Assembly (NCBI GenBank): GCA_900112325.1
Contig: FOLJ01000007.1
Coordinates: 186,001-250,000 of the forward strand
DNA length: 64,000 bases
DNA from: Micromonospora sediminimaris
Lineage (GTDB): Bacteria > Actinomycetota > Actinomycetes > Mycobacteriales > Micromonosporaceae
Direction of reading: 5' to 3'
Shown here: positions 35,616 through 44,712 of the stretch, one piece after another
How the letters are laid out: each line of letters starts with the position of its first letter
Position numbering within the stretch: position 1 is the first letter of the stretch
The notes under the pieces: model-generated
The model's input: the letters and a program-made list of their open reading frames with translations, nothing else
What the model was told of the DNA's origin: nothing
The model's database searches: none
Program-made: the position numbers and the translations under genes

Positions 35616-36551
35616 TCAGCGGCTGGTGGCGACCGCCGGCGTGGGTGGCACGGTGCCGTCCAGGCGCAGGCGGCGGGTGTGCCGCGCCTGGCGTACGGCG
35701 TCGGCGGTGAAGACGATCAGCGCGAGCCAGACCAGGGCGAAACCGGCCAGCCGGGCCGGCGGCATCGGCTCGTGGAAGATCAGTACACCGCAGCCGAGTT
35801 GGAGGATCGGCGCCACGTACTGGAGCATGCCGAGGGCGGACAGTGGCAGCCGGTTGGCGGCACCGGCGAAGAGCAGCAGCGGAATGGCGGTCAGCGCTCC
35901 GGCGAGCACCAACAGGGCCGTGTGCCCGGCCGAGACGTGGCCGAACGCGGCGTCACCGGTGGCGGCGAGCCAGCCGAGGTAGCCCAGCGCAGGTAGCGAC
36001 AGCACGGCCGACTCGACGAACAGGCCCTCCGCCGCGGGCAGGCCCAGGCGCTTCTTCACCAGGCTGTACCCGCCGAAGCTGAACGCCAGAATGAGCGCGA
36101 GGTACGGCAGCCGGCCGTAGTCGACGGTGAGCACGGCCACGGCCAGAGCGCCGACGCCGAGGGCCGACCACTGCGCCGGGCGCAGTCGCTCGCGGAGCAC
36201 CAGCACCCCGAGCAGGACCACCACCAGCGGGTTGATGAAGTAGCCGAGGGCGGTCTCCACCACCCGGTCGGAGTTGACGCCGTAGATGTAGGTGAACCAG
36301 TTGACCGCGATAAGCGTGGCTGCGGCGCCGATACCCGCGAGGGTCCGGGGCCGGCGCAGCAACGCCCGCAGGAATCCGATGTTGCGCAGCGCGACGAGCA
36401 GCAGGGCGACGAAGGCGACGGACCACACCACCCGGTGGGCCAGGATCTCCAGCGGACCGGCCGGGCGCAGCAGCTTGAAGTAGAGCGGGAAGAACCCCCA
36501 CAGCAGGTACGCACCCAATCCGTAGAGGTATCCGAGGCGGAGCGACGTCAC
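35616..36551 (-). CDS. rarD: RarD-like EamA-family membrane transporter
   Basis: 311-aa protein with ten predicted transmembrane helices in two EamA repeats. Opening GYLYGLGAYLLWGFFPLYFKLL, then ILAHRVVWS, VNWFTYIYGVN and ETALGYFINPLVVVLLGVL, are typical of the RarD (chloramphenicol-sensitive) family. The transported substrate is unknown. Start GTG 36551 overlaps the stop of the upstream GNAT gene (GTGA), so a longer start at 36638 is rejected. Confidence 0.88.
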   Translation of the reverse strand: MTSLRLGYLYGLGAYLLWGFFPLYFKLLRPAGPLEILAHRVVWSVAFVALLLVALRNIGFLRALLRRPRTLAGIGAAATLIAVNWFTYIYGVNSDRVVETALGYFINPLVVVLLGVLVLRERLRPAQWSALGVGALAVAVLTVDYGRLPYLALILAFSFGGYSLVKKRLGLPAAEGLFVESAVLSLPALGYLGWLAATGDAAFGHVSAGHTALLVLAGALTAIPLLLFAGAANRLPLSALGMLQYVAPILQLGCGVLIFHEPMPPARLAGFALVWLALIVFTADAVRQARHTRRLRLDGTVPPTPAVATSR

Positions 36552-37045
36552 GGCTCCACCGTAAGGGGCGTACTGGGCTGTCGATCCTTGCTGGTGAGCG
36601 GGCTCACGACCTGGTCGCGCTGGTCGAACTCCATCCACCGGTCGGCGCGTACCTCGCTGAAGCCGACCTTCGCGTACACCCCGTGGGCGTCGTTGGTGGC
36701 CAGCAGGATCCGGCGTACGCCAAGCTCGGCCAGGTGGTCACGGACCGCGCCGGCCAGCCAGGTGCCCAGCCCTCGGCCCCGTTCGACCCGTTCGACGTAG
36801 ACGTCGCAGAGGTAGGCGAAGGTGGCCCGGTCGGTGATGACCCGGGCGACGGCGACCTGCCGGCCGTCCGCCGGCCGGTACACGCCGAACCCGACGGATC
36901 CGGCAAACGCCCGCGTCACCGTCTCCCGGTCCCGCCCGAGCGCCCAGTACGCGTCCCGGCTGAGCCAGGTGTGCACGAGATCCAGGTCGAGCCGGGCGGG
37001 ATCGGTGCTGATCGTGTAGCCGTCATCGCGGGCGAGAGTGAACAC
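36548..37045 (-). CDS. GNAT-family N-acetyltransferase
   Basis: 165-aa acetyltransferase. The acetyl-CoA-binding motif A reads VERVERGRGLGTWL (R/Q-x-x-G-x-G/A equivalent RGRGLG). The C-terminal motif has ATNDAHGVYAKVGFSEV. Cytosolic; the acceptor cannot be inferred. First gene of a two-gene minus-strand operon with the RarD-like transporter. Confidence 0.87.
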   Translation of the reverse strand: MFTLARDDGYTISTDPARLDLDLVHTWLSRDAYWALGRDRETVTRAFAGSVGFGVYRPADGRQVAVARVITDRATFAYLCDVYVERVERGRGLGTWLAGAVRDHLAELGVRRILLATNDAHGVYAKVGFSEVRADRWMEFDQRDQVVSPLTSKDRQPSTPLTVEP

Positions 37046-37160
37046 TCCGCCGAAGCTAGTGCCTCAACCTGGGCGTTTCGGCAGCCAATTCCCGGGATAT
37101 GGCCGCCGCTCGCGCCGGGCCGGTGGCTGCCGGCCGGGCGCGAGCGGTTTCCAGAGGCGG

Positions 37161-37556
37161 TCAGTCGCGGTCGAGGATGGCGCCGAGGATCCACGTGACG
37201 ACACCGACGAAGAGCGCCCCCAGCACCGCGGCCGGCCAGAAGCCGTCGACGTCGAAGGGCAGCCCGGCCTGATCCGCGATCCAGCCGGTGAGCAGGAAGA
37301 GCAGGCCGTTGACCACAAGTGCGATCAGGCCGAGGGTGAGCAGGTAGAAACCACAGCCGACGGTCTTGATGATCGGCTGGAGCACCCCGTTGACGACCCC
37401 GAAGATGACCGCGACGAGGATCAGGGTCAGGATCGTCTCGGAGACCGATTCCGTGTCGAGCGAGATACCGGGGATAAGCAGTGTGGCCAGCCAGAAGGCC
37501 ACCGCCGTGGCGCCGACCCGGATCAGTAGACCTTTCAGAAAACCCATGGCGGGCAT
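37161..37556 (-). CDS. Phage-holin-family-4-like membrane protein (PF04020 type)
   Basis: 131-aa membrane protein with four predicted helices. It matches the small YvlD-like family, with GVVNGVLQPIIKTVGCGFYLLTLGLIALVVNGLLFLLTGW. Despite the family name, such proteins are chromosomal and not evidence of prophage; role probably in envelope homeostasis. Start ATG 37556, or the ATG three codons inside. No clear ribosome binding site for either. Its start overlaps the 3-prime end of eccE, both genes being on the minus strand. Confidence 0.8.
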   Translation of the reverse strand: MPAMGFLKGLLIRVGATAVAFWLATLLIPGISLDTESVSETILTLILVAVIFGVVNGVLQPIIKTVGCGFYLLTLGLIALVVNGLLFLLTGWIADQAGLPFDVDGFWPAAVLGALFVGVVTWILGAILDRD

Positions 37557-39508
37557 GGTGCCACGGCGGGCGCGTGGGCGGAACCCGCGAGATCATCCGG
37601 CCGGGCGGCGGGTCGGGCTCCGATGAGCTGCGCCTCGATCGCGGTGCAGGCGAGCAGAGCCCAACGCAGGGCCCGTCGGTTGACCACGGCGACCATGTCG
37701 TGCCGGATCCGGGTCAGCAGCTTCGCCGCGTCGCCGAGCCCCAGCGCGTTGCCCGCGACGGTGGCTTCCGCCGGGCTGAGCGGCTGGAACACCGCCAGGT
37801 CGGCCCGGCCCAACGCGTCCGCGTCGGCCGGGGTCAGCACGTCGCGGACCAGCAGCGTGGTGTGCCAGGCGGTGCCCGGCCGGGGACCAGCTGGCGCTGG
37901 CGCGTCCAGCACCACGAGCACCGGGGTCAGTGGTGTGCCGGGTTCCCCGGCCACCGGGCGGTCCGGTGGTGTCAGCCGAACCGGCCCGCCCGGCGAGCCG
38001 ACGCCCCGGACGAACCGCTCCCAGGCGGGTGGCCGGGCGGTCTGGACGATGACCCGGGCACCGAGTGCCATCGCGCGTGCCACGACCAGTTGGGCGGCGG
38101 GTACCCCGCCGACGAGCATCAGTCGGGTGCTCTCCGGCCGGAACAGCCGGACGGTGACGGCGTGGCCGCGCCGGTTGACGCCGAGCATCAGCCCGGCAGC
38201 ACCGAACGGCAGCTCGCGCGCCAGGTCCTCGCTGCCGATCGGCACCTCCCGCTCCGGTTTCCCGGTCAGCGGCGACACCCCGGGCAGGGCCAACGGCAGC
38301 GTTTCGGCGAGCCCGCCCAACTGGCCGCCGTCGAGCCGCTCCACCGTTGCGCCGTCGGTGGCCACCGCCCGCCGCAACTGCCGGGCCGCCGCGGAAAGCT
38401 CGGCGGGCGTCGCCGCGGCCAGCCGGACGAGCAGCCCGGCGGCCGCTGGCCGCTCCGTCCCGGTGTGCAGCGACACGGTGATCGCCGTCGCCGGCAGTTC
38501 CCACAGCCGGGACACGAGCGTGGCCGCGTCCCCGCCCGGCCACCGGCTCAACCGGAAGGTGGTCTGCAGCAGGCCGCCGCATCGGACCGCCTGCCAGGAC
38601 TCCTGCACCGGACGTCCGTCGTGGTGGGCGAACTCGGCGAGCACCCGCCGGATCGGCTGCTCGCCCATCGGTCGCACGGTCACCGGCCGGAGCCGCCGGA
38701 CGATGCGCCGGACGGTACCCGCGAGGGCGTGCCGCAGCGCCTCCTCCGGCCAGCCCCGCGTCCGCGACACCCGCACCGCCAGCACCGCCCGCTCCCGGCC
38801 GGCCAGCTGCCCGTCGGTGAGCTGACGGTAGGAGACGGCCGCCGCGCCGCCCCCGGCACCGACCGCCGGTGCCGGCGTGCCGGTCAGGAGGAGCTGTACG
38901 CGTACGGGTGGTGCCTGGTCGGTCTCGACCGGGAGCAGCGACGCGGGTGACGGTAGTGCCAGTTCGCCGTCACCGAGCAGGTCGGCCGGGTCGCCGATCT
39001 CCAACAGCGCCACCAGGCCGGCCGGGTCGTCCAACACCGCGACCGTACCGTCGCCCAGCTCGACGGGACGGATCACGGCGTGCGGGTCCACCAGGCCGAG
39101 CAGCTCGGTCGGACCGGAACGGGCTCTGGTCGCCCGCCGTCGGGCCAGATAGCCGACGCCGATGACAAGCCACTCGTGCAACCACCGCCGGCGAACCCGG
39201 CACCACGTCACGGCGAGCAGCGCGGCCGCCACCAGTGTCGTGGCAACCGTCGCCAGGGAACCCCGGCCCGGTACGGCGACGATCGTCGCCGCCACCACCT
39301 GGGTCGCGACGATCTGCCCCGACCGAAGCCGTGCCGCCCGCCTCCGCCGGCCGGTGCGTCGCCGTGCTCCGGTGGGGCGGAACCGAGGCCCGGGGCCGGC
39401 AGGCGGATCGTCCGGGCGACGGAGGACGGCCGCATCCGGGTGGGTGGGAGTGAGTGTCACCGCCACCACACCTCCCCCGAAACCGGTCACCCATCGCGAT
39501 ATTGTCAC
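37535..39508 (-). CDS. eccE: Type VII secretion protein EccE
   Basis: 657-aa protein with two adjacent N-terminal transmembrane segments (about 66-100, RLRSGQIVATQVVAATIVAVP...) and a long cytosolic domain, the layout of the peripheral ESX membrane component EccE. It neighbours two WXG100 genes and a mycosin. Overlaps the start of the holin-like gene at its 3-prime end by 22 nt. Start uncertain: GTG 39508 has a weak ribosome binding site, while GTG 39460 lies about 10 nt after GGGGGAGGT. EccB, EccC and EccD are not in the window. Sequence identity of EccE is low in general, so context carries much of the call. Confidence 0.75.
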   Translation of the reverse strand: MTISRWVTGFGGGVVAVTLTPTHPDAAVLRRPDDPPAGPGPRFRPTGARRRTGRRRRAARLRSGQIVATQVVAATIVAVPGRGSLATVATTLVAAALLAVTWCRVRRRWLHEWLVIGVGYLARRRATRARSGPTELLGLVDPHAVIRPVELGDGTVAVLDDPAGLVALLEIGDPADLLGDGELALPSPASLLPVETDQAPPVRVQLLLTGTPAPAVGAGGGAAAVSYRQLTDGQLAGRERAVLAVRVSRTRGWPEEALRHALAGTVRRIVRRLRPVTVRPMGEQPIRRVLAEFAHHDGRPVQESWQAVRCGGLLQTTFRLSRWPGGDAATLVSRLWELPATAITVSLHTGTERPAAAGLLVRLAAATPAELSAAARQLRRAVATDGATVERLDGGQLGGLAETLPLALPGVSPLTGKPEREVPIGSEDLARELPFGAAGLMLGVNRRGHAVTVRLFRPESTRLMLVGGVPAAQLVVARAMALGARVIVQTARPPAWERFVRGVGSPGGPVRLTPPDRPVAGEPGTPLTPVLVVLDAPAPAGPRPGTAWHTTLLVRDVLTPADADALGRADLAVFQPLSPAEATVAGNALGLGDAAKLLTRIRHDMVAVVNRRALRWALLACTAIEAQLIGARPAARPDDLAGSAHAPAVAPCPPWVF

Positions 39509-39539
39509 CGCCCATCGTAATTACCGGCGGGCGATCGCG

Positions 39540-39548
39540 TTGTCCACA
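39540..39548 (+). promoter_or_regulatory. DnaA box TTGTCCACA in the eccE/esx intergenic region
   Basis: Exact actinobacterial DnaA-box consensus in the 186-bp divergent spacer between eccE and the first WXG100 gene. A single copy, so its significance is uncertain. Confidence 0.4.
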
Positions 39549-39694
39549 GGGGAACGCGCCGGGGTAGCAGAACCGCGATCGTGTCGCTACTCTCAGCGAC
39601 GAGTTCTCGTTGGCCCATCCCGCGTCGTGCTCCCCCTCCGGCGTCGTGGGTGGTGCGTTTCCGCCGTCGGGCCAGCCACGATCGAGGAGACGAG

Positions 39695-40027
39695 GTGACG
39701 TCCAAGGTGTCCCAGACCCAGGCAGAGGCCGCGGTGATGCAGCAGACCGCGGCGAAGTTCGAGCAGACCGACCAGTCGTTGCAGTCGATGCTCAGTGGAC
39801 TGCTGGTTCAGCTGGAGATCCTCCAGCAGGCCTGGCGCGGGGCTGGTGGCCGGTCGTTCGAGCAGGTCAAACGGAAGTGGGCGGAGGACCAGGCCGGGTT
39901 GCAACAGGCGCTGCGGGAGACGGCGGGTGCGATCCGTGCCGCCGGTACGCGGTACGACGCGTCGGACGCCGAGGCGGCCGCCCGGGTGACCGCCACCAAC
40001 CGAGGCGGCATCCAACTGCCGCTCTAG
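39695..40027 (+). CDS. WXG100-family ESAT-6-like protein (first of pair)
   Basis: 110-aa helical hairpin protein; the WXG turn is AWRGAGG in the middle. Substrate of a type VII secretion system, normally exported as a heterodimer with its neighbour. The start is GTG 39695 behind GAGGAGA; an upstream in-frame ATG at 39581 adds an Arg/Pro-rich stretch unlike the family. Followed by the second WXG100 gene after 25 nt. Confidence 0.9.
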   Translation: MTSKVSQTQAEAAVMQQTAAKFEQTDQSLQSMLSGLLVQLEILQQAWRGAGGRSFEQVKRKWAEDQAGLQQALRETAGAIRAAGTRYDASDAEAAARVTATNRGGIQLPL

Positions 40028-40052
40028 CCCACGACCCAGGGAGAAGAATCCG

Positions 40053-40346
40053 ATGGAGCACGGTGTGCTGGTCGTCAATTTCGCTGCGCTGCAACAGGCC
40101 AGCGCGGACATCCAACGGGCGTTGAACACACTGGACGCCCAACTCGGCCAGTTGGAGCGCGACGCGGCGCCACTGGTCGCCAGCTGGTCCGGCGCGGCCC
40201 AGCAGGCCTACGAACAGCGGCAGGCTCGGTGGCGTAACGCCTCGCAGGATCTCCAGGTGATGCTGCGCGACATCAAGCTCGCGGTGGACGAGTCCGCGGC
40301 CGACTATCTCGACACCGAGAAGCGGAACACCAGCCTCTTCCAGTGA
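40053..40346 (+). CDS. WXG100-family ESAT-6-like protein (second of pair)
   Basis: 97-aa protein with the hairpin motif SWSGAAQQAYEQRQARW (WXG). Preceded by GGGAGAAG. Ends DTEKRNTSLFQ; a YxxxD/E export signal is present as YLDTE near the C-terminus (Tyr87-Glu91). That assigns the secretion signal to this partner. Convergent with mycP. Confidence 0.9.
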   Translation: MEHGVLVVNFAALQQASADIQRALNTLDAQLGQLERDAAPLVASWSGAAQQAYEQRQARWRNASQDLQVMLRDIKLAVDESAADYLDTEKRNTSLFQ

Positions 40347-40362
40347 ACCGCTCCGCACCGAT

Positions 40363-40394
40363 CGCGGGGTGGCGCGGCTCGGCGTCACCCCGCG
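40363..40394. terminator. Hairpin between convergent esx and mycP genes
   Basis: 9-bp arms CGCGGGGTG (40363-40371) and CACCCCGCG (40386-40394) with a 14-nt loop. The right arm overlaps the mycP stop region. Likely a bidirectional terminator. Confidence 0.55.
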
Positions 40395-41635
40395 TCGTGG
40401 TCATGGTGGGCCGGACGCCATCGTCGGCGTGCCCCCCGGGGCAACACCGCCGCGGCCAGCACGACGGCAGCCACCATCGGCACCCCCACCCCGGCAAGCA
40501 GCAGTGCGCGGCGCCATGCGTCGTTCCGACGGTCCTGCCGCGCCAGCAACGTCGGATCGGGCCGATCCTCGGCCAGTCCGGCCACCGGCCGCGCGTGCCC
40601 CGGCACCGATCCGGCCTCGGTCACCGCCCGGTACGGATTGAGCACCCCCGCGCCGTACCCGTCGCCGGGTGCCGGATCGGCGGTGGCGATGATCCGCCGA
40701 GCCACCTCGACCGCGCTGAGGTCCGGGCGGTACTGGCGCAGCAGGGCGGCGGTGGCGGCGACGAAGGGCACCGCGTAGCTGGTTCCGTCGGCGCTGCGGT
40801 GACCGCGTCCGGGGGCGGCGATAAGCACATCGACACCGGGAGCGACGAGATCCACGTGGTCGCCGGTCTGCGAGAAGTCGGCCCGCGCCCCGTCCACGCC
40901 GATTGCACCGACTCCGAGTACCCCGTCATACATGGCCGGATACGGGCGGCGTTCGCCGCCATCGGACAGGTTGCCGGCGGCGACCACCACGACCACGTCC
41001 CGGCTGAGCGCGTACCCGACCGCCGCGCGGACCGTGGGATGGTCGGCGTAGAGCACCACGGAGAGGTTGACCACGGTGGCACCCTGGTCGACCGCCCAGC
41101 GGATGGCCCGGCCGAGGTCGCCGGGCGCTGCCGTGCGGCCCGTCCCGCGCCCGTCCACCACCTGCTGCTCACTGACCCGGACCGGCAGGATCCGGGCCTC
41201 CGGTGCCAGCCCACGGAAGCTGGTCCCGTCACGTGGTGTGGCGGCGATGATGCTCGCCACGCCGGTGCCGTGACCGACACAGTCGAGGCCACCGTCGCCG
41301 CCGGCATCGAGCAGGTCGGTGCCGGCGAGCACCCGCCCGGCCAGTTGGGGATGCCGTAGGTCCACGCCCGAATCGACCACCGCCACGATCACTCCGGCTC
41401 CGGTGGCCAGCCGGGCGAGGCGCTCCGGGGCGTACCGTTGCTGGGCCCACGGGGTCGCGGCGACCGGCCTGGCCGGTGCCGGTGGCGACGCACATCCCGG
41501 CGCGGCGCGGGCCGGCGTCACCGCGCCCGGCGTCATCGGGCCGGCCAGCAGGGCAGCGACCAGTCCCGCCAGGAGCAGGTACGGCAGGCGCCGAGCACCC
41601 CGCCGGTGCCACCGCGCCCCGGGTACCCGGTACAT
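40385..41635 (-). CDS. mycP: Mycosin-type S8 serine protease MycP of a type VII secretion system
   Basis: 416-aa membrane-anchored subtilase. Signal peptide at 1-~44 (ends PARAAP). Catalytic triad Asp88 (VVDSGVD), His122 (GHGT), Ser286 (GTSYAVP), with the oxyanion Asn222 (AAGN). C-terminal transmembrane helix 377-398 and a basic cytosolic tail follow, as in mycosins. Stabilises ESX machinery and processes substrates at the cell surface. The presence of eccE and the WXG100 pair confirms the context. Confidence 0.92.
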   Translation of the reverse strand: MYRVPGARWHRRGARRLPYLLLAGLVAALLAGPMTPGAVTPARAAPGCASPPAPARPVAATPWAQQRYAPERLARLATGAGVIVAVVDSGVDLRHPQLAGRVLAGTDLLDAGGDGGLDCVGHGTGVASIIAATPRDGTSFRGLAPEARILPVRVSEQQVVDGRGTGRTAAPGDLGRAIRWAVDQGATVVNLSVVLYADHPTVRAAVGYALSRDVVVVVAAGNLSDGGERRPYPAMYDGVLGVGAIGVDGARADFSQTGDHVDLVAPGVDVLIAAPGRGHRSADGTSYAVPFVAATAALLRQYRPDLSAVEVARRIIATADPAPGDGYGAGVLNPYRAVTEAGSVPGHARPVAGLAEDRPDPTLLARQDRRNDAWRRALLLAGVGVPMVAAVVLAAAVLPRGARRRWRPAHHDHDAG

Positions 41636-41781
41636 CGACCGCCTCCGTATCGTGTCGACACCGGAACGGGATGTTATCGGTAGCTGGTGAACCGGGCGGG
41701 CCAGCGCCAGCCTGGCATTGTGATCTTGTGATCACCTTGTAGGTTGTACCCGATACCTATGGCCTGTGCCCGGGAGGAGGG

Positions 41782-44712
41782 GTGGCCGTGACCGACTGGG
41801 AGCCGGCCACCGGGGCCGAGGCGGCGATGCGCGACGCGCTGCACGGCAATGACCAGCAGCTTTACTTCCGCATCCTGTCCGGTGTCGAGCTGCTGCTGCC
41901 GGTCTCCGCCCAGGCGGCCGCAGGGCACACACCGGTGGGCTGGGGCACCTGGACGACCGGCGGCCGGACGCACGTGCTGGCGTTCACCTCAACCAAGGCG
42001 ATGCGGGCCTGTCTCGGTGAGCACGCCGGCCCCAGCCGACGCACCGGCTACGCCGAACTCGCCGCGAGCTGGCCGAACCACGAGTGGTGGTTGGCGGTGA
42101 ACCCGGGCCTGCCCATCGAGGGCTACCTGCCCGCCTGGTACGTCTCTCAGCTCTCCCGCGGTGACGTCCGGCTACCCGGCCGTACGGTGGGCGCTCGCGC
42201 CCGGTTGGAACGGGTGGAGGCGCTGAATCGGGCTCGCGACGCCGCCTCGGCGGCACCCCCTCCGGCACCGCCGAACCCGCCGTCCCCACCGCGACAACCG
42301 GGCCCGGTCCGGCCGACACAGCTCTCCCCGGCGCCGCCGGTGGTGCCGGCGGCCTTCCATGTTCCCGAGGTGCCGTCGGTGGCGTCGGGCACGGTCGCCG
42401 GTCCGCACCGACCGGAGCCCGCCGAGCGGGCACCTGCCCCGCCCCGCCCGGCCCGGCCGGACAGCAGCGGGACGGGCCGTGCCGGTGCGGGCGGCCCCCG
42501 GCTGCCCGGTGATCTCGGCGGTGTCCGGCCGGATGGCCCCAGCAGAGACGGCATGCCGCCGCGGCGGCCGTCGCCGGGCCGGAACGAGGAGCCGACCTCC
42601 GCCGGGCCGGGATGGCCCGTGGCGCCGGAGCGGCCCGGAACGCCCAGCAACGGACGTCCGGCCGGTTCCGAGCCGCCGGCCCAGCGTTCCTTCTTCGAGC
42701 CCGCGAACGGTCGCTCGACGCATCGCGGTGACCGCCTTGCCGAGCGGGCCGCGCCACCGTCCCGGTTTCGGGGCGGTCAGCCGTTTCCCCGGCGCGGATC
42801 AGCCGGCGAGCCAACCTCCGAGGGGCCGACCCGTGCCTTCGTGTTCAGCGAGAACGACCAGGCCACCGCCCGGCCGCAACCCGTACCGAACGAGGAGGCG
42901 ACCCAACCGCTGCCGCCGCCCGACGGGCCGGTCCGGCCGCTGCGGGTGAGCACTCCCGCAGGCTGGGCGGCACCGGGCGGCGGTGACCCGACCGCCGGCG
43001 GCGGTGACCCGACCCAGGCGCTGCCCCAGCGCCAGCCGGTCGAGGAAGAGCCGACCTCGGCGGCCGAGCCGATCTCCGCGCCGCCCGCGCCGCGCCGCGG
43101 ATTCACTCCGATCGTCATAGAAGGCACCATCATCGAGGCTCGGGACCTCACCTCGACCGACGGTCGGCCGGGTCAGACCGGCGGGGCACCGCACGGCGGC
43201 AGCGGGCCCGTGCCCCAGGCGGAGACACCGTCCGCTCGTCCGGCACCTGAAGACACCGAGGTGGCGACCCCGCCCGTGCCGGCACCGGAGCCGACAGCCG
43301 TCGAGCCGGAGCCGACGGTACGCTTCCCGACGCCCCGCCCGGAGCCGACAGTGTCGGGAGCCGAGCCGACCGTGGCCGCGCCGACAGCGACGCCCGAGCC
43401 GACCGTTCCGGTCCGGGCGGTGACGCCCGATCCGACCGTGCCGGGGCGGGCGGTTACGCCCGAACCGGCGACCGCCGCTCCGACGGCCGCCCCGGCACCG
43501 CCCAGCCAGGCCCGGACGGACGCCGACGCTGCTGCGGCACCACCGGCCGACGCCCACCCGGCGGCCGCCCCGGTCACGGAGACGCCCTCGCTGTTCACCC
43601 CGGTGTCCGCACCGCCGTCAGCGGCGTCGCACACTCCGGCACCCGCGTCAACCGCGCCGGCCACGGAAGCGCCCGCGGCTGCCGAACCCCCGGTTCCCGA
43701 CCCCGCGTCCGGCCCGGTCACCGCGCCCGTCGTCGGTCCGCCCTTCCGGCCCGCCAACGAGGTGGAGGACGACCTGTACGCCGCCGCCGAGGCCGGCAGC
43801 ACCGACACCTTCCTCTCCACGCTCCTGCTGGCCCGGGTCCTCATGCCGGTCGCGGCCGACTCCGCCCCTGGTAGCCGCCCCGGCGACCCGGGTTTCGTCT
43901 GGCCGGCCGTGCAGTTGGACGGGCAGACCTTCGTGGTGGCCTACACCTCTCCGCAGCGCCTCGCCGACCACACCGATCCGGCGGCCGAGACGGTCCAGGT
44001 CCGCTTCGTCCAGTTGATCCGGAGGTGGCCCGACCCTTCGTGGTCGTTCGCGGTCAACCCCGGCACTCCGGTGGGCGCGAAGCTGCCCGGTGAGCAGATC
44101 GTCGGGCTGGCCAACTGGGCGGCCGAACTCGGCCTCGGCGACGACGCTGAGGGCGAGCCCGAGCCGACCGTCGAGGCCCCCGCACCGGCGAGCAGTCCAC
44201 GGCAGGCGGCCCCCTCGGGTGACCTGGCCCGGCCGATCGTGATGCAGAAGGCGATCGCCCCGAGCCAGCTCGGCTACTACCTGGAACGGGGCTACGACCG
44301 GGTTTCCGGATTCGTCCACCGGGCGAGCGAGTTGGCGCACCTCACCACCCCGACCGCCCTTTACCAGGCGCTCGGCCTCAACCATCCCGAGTCGCCCTTC
44401 GCAGCGGACGCCGAACAGATCTACGTGCTCCGGTGGCCCGCGTACCGGCCGAGCCTGTACCGCATCCCCTACGGCGGGCAGAACGAGGCGGCCATGCGGG
44501 CGATGGAGGGTTGGGTGATCGAACGGCCCCCGTTCCGGGGCAACGGCTTCGCCCCCGGCTCCGGCAGTGAGGTGCTTGCCGAGTTCAAGGTGGACAGCGT
44601 CCGGCTACCGCACGGTGCCCAACTGGTGTGCATCGATGCCTCGGGTGCCGAGCGGCTGATCGCCGTGCTCGACGCCGACACGCTCTCCTGGCAGGAGGTC
44701 GGCGAGCGGTGA
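41782..44712 (+). CDS. Large SseB-domain protein with Pro/Thr-rich middle, type VII secretion-associated
   Basis: 976-aa protein. An SseB-like domain is at ~12-155 (ELLLPVSAQA... and WWLAVNPGLPIEGYLPAWYVSQL). A second SseB-like domain is at ~661-787 (RVLMPVAADS..., WSFAVNPGTPVGAKLPGEQIVGL). A distinct C-terminal domain covers ~819-976. The ~500 residues between the SseB domains are Pro/Ala/Gly/Glu/Thr-rich with several EPTV repeats and EEPTS/TQPL/TQALP motifs; no membrane segment or signal peptide. SseB-like modules occur in actinobacterial type VII loci as presumed cytosolic factors. Overlaps the next small gene by one base. Function inferred from location only. Confidence 0.75.
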   Translation: MAVTDWEPATGAEAAMRDALHGNDQQLYFRILSGVELLLPVSAQAAAGHTPVGWGTWTTGGRTHVLAFTSTKAMRACLGEHAGPSRRTGYAELAASWPNHEWWLAVNPGLPIEGYLPAWYVSQLSRGDVRLPGRTVGARARLERVEALNRARDAASAAPPPAPPNPPSPPRQPGPVRPTQLSPAPPVVPAAFHVPEVPSVASGTVAGPHRPEPAERAPAPPRPARPDSSGTGRAGAGGPRLPGDLGGVRPDGPSRDGMPPRRPSPGRNEEPTSAGPGWPVAPERPGTPSNGRPAGSEPPAQRSFFEPANGRSTHRGDRLAERAAPPSRFRGGQPFPRRGSAGEPTSEGPTRAFVFSENDQATARPQPVPNEEATQPLPPPDGPVRPLRVSTPAGWAAPGGGDPTAGGGDPTQALPQRQPVEEEPTSAAEPISAPPAPRRGFTPIVIEGTIIEARDLTSTDGRPGQTGGAPHGGSGPVPQAETPSARPAPEDTEVATPPVPAPEPTAVEPEPTVRFPTPRPEPTVSGAEPTVAAPTATPEPTVPVRAVTPDPTVPGRAVTPEPATAAPTAAPAPPSQARTDADAAAAPPADAHPAAAPVTETPSLFTPVSAPPSAASHTPAPASTAPATEAPAAAEPPVPDPASGPVTAPVVGPPFRPANEVEDDLYAAAEAGSTDTFLSTLLLARVLMPVAADSAPGSRPGDPGFVWPAVQLDGQTFVVAYTSPQRLADHTDPAAETVQVRFVQLIRRWPDPSWSFAVNPGTPVGAKLPGEQIVGLANWAAELGLGDDAEGEPEPTVEAPAPASSPRQAAPSGDLARPIVMQKAIAPSQLGYYLERGYDRVSGFVHRASELAHLTTPTALYQALGLNHPESPFAADAEQIYVLRWPAYRPSLYRIPYGGQNEAAMRAMEGWVIERPPFRGNGFAPGSGSEVLAEFKVDSVRLPHGAQLVCIDASGAERLIAVLDADTLSWQEVGER

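Noticed and set aside
37161..37556. Prophage signal from a holin-like name
   Set aside because: Family PF04020-type membrane proteins are chromosomal; no other phage gene nearby.
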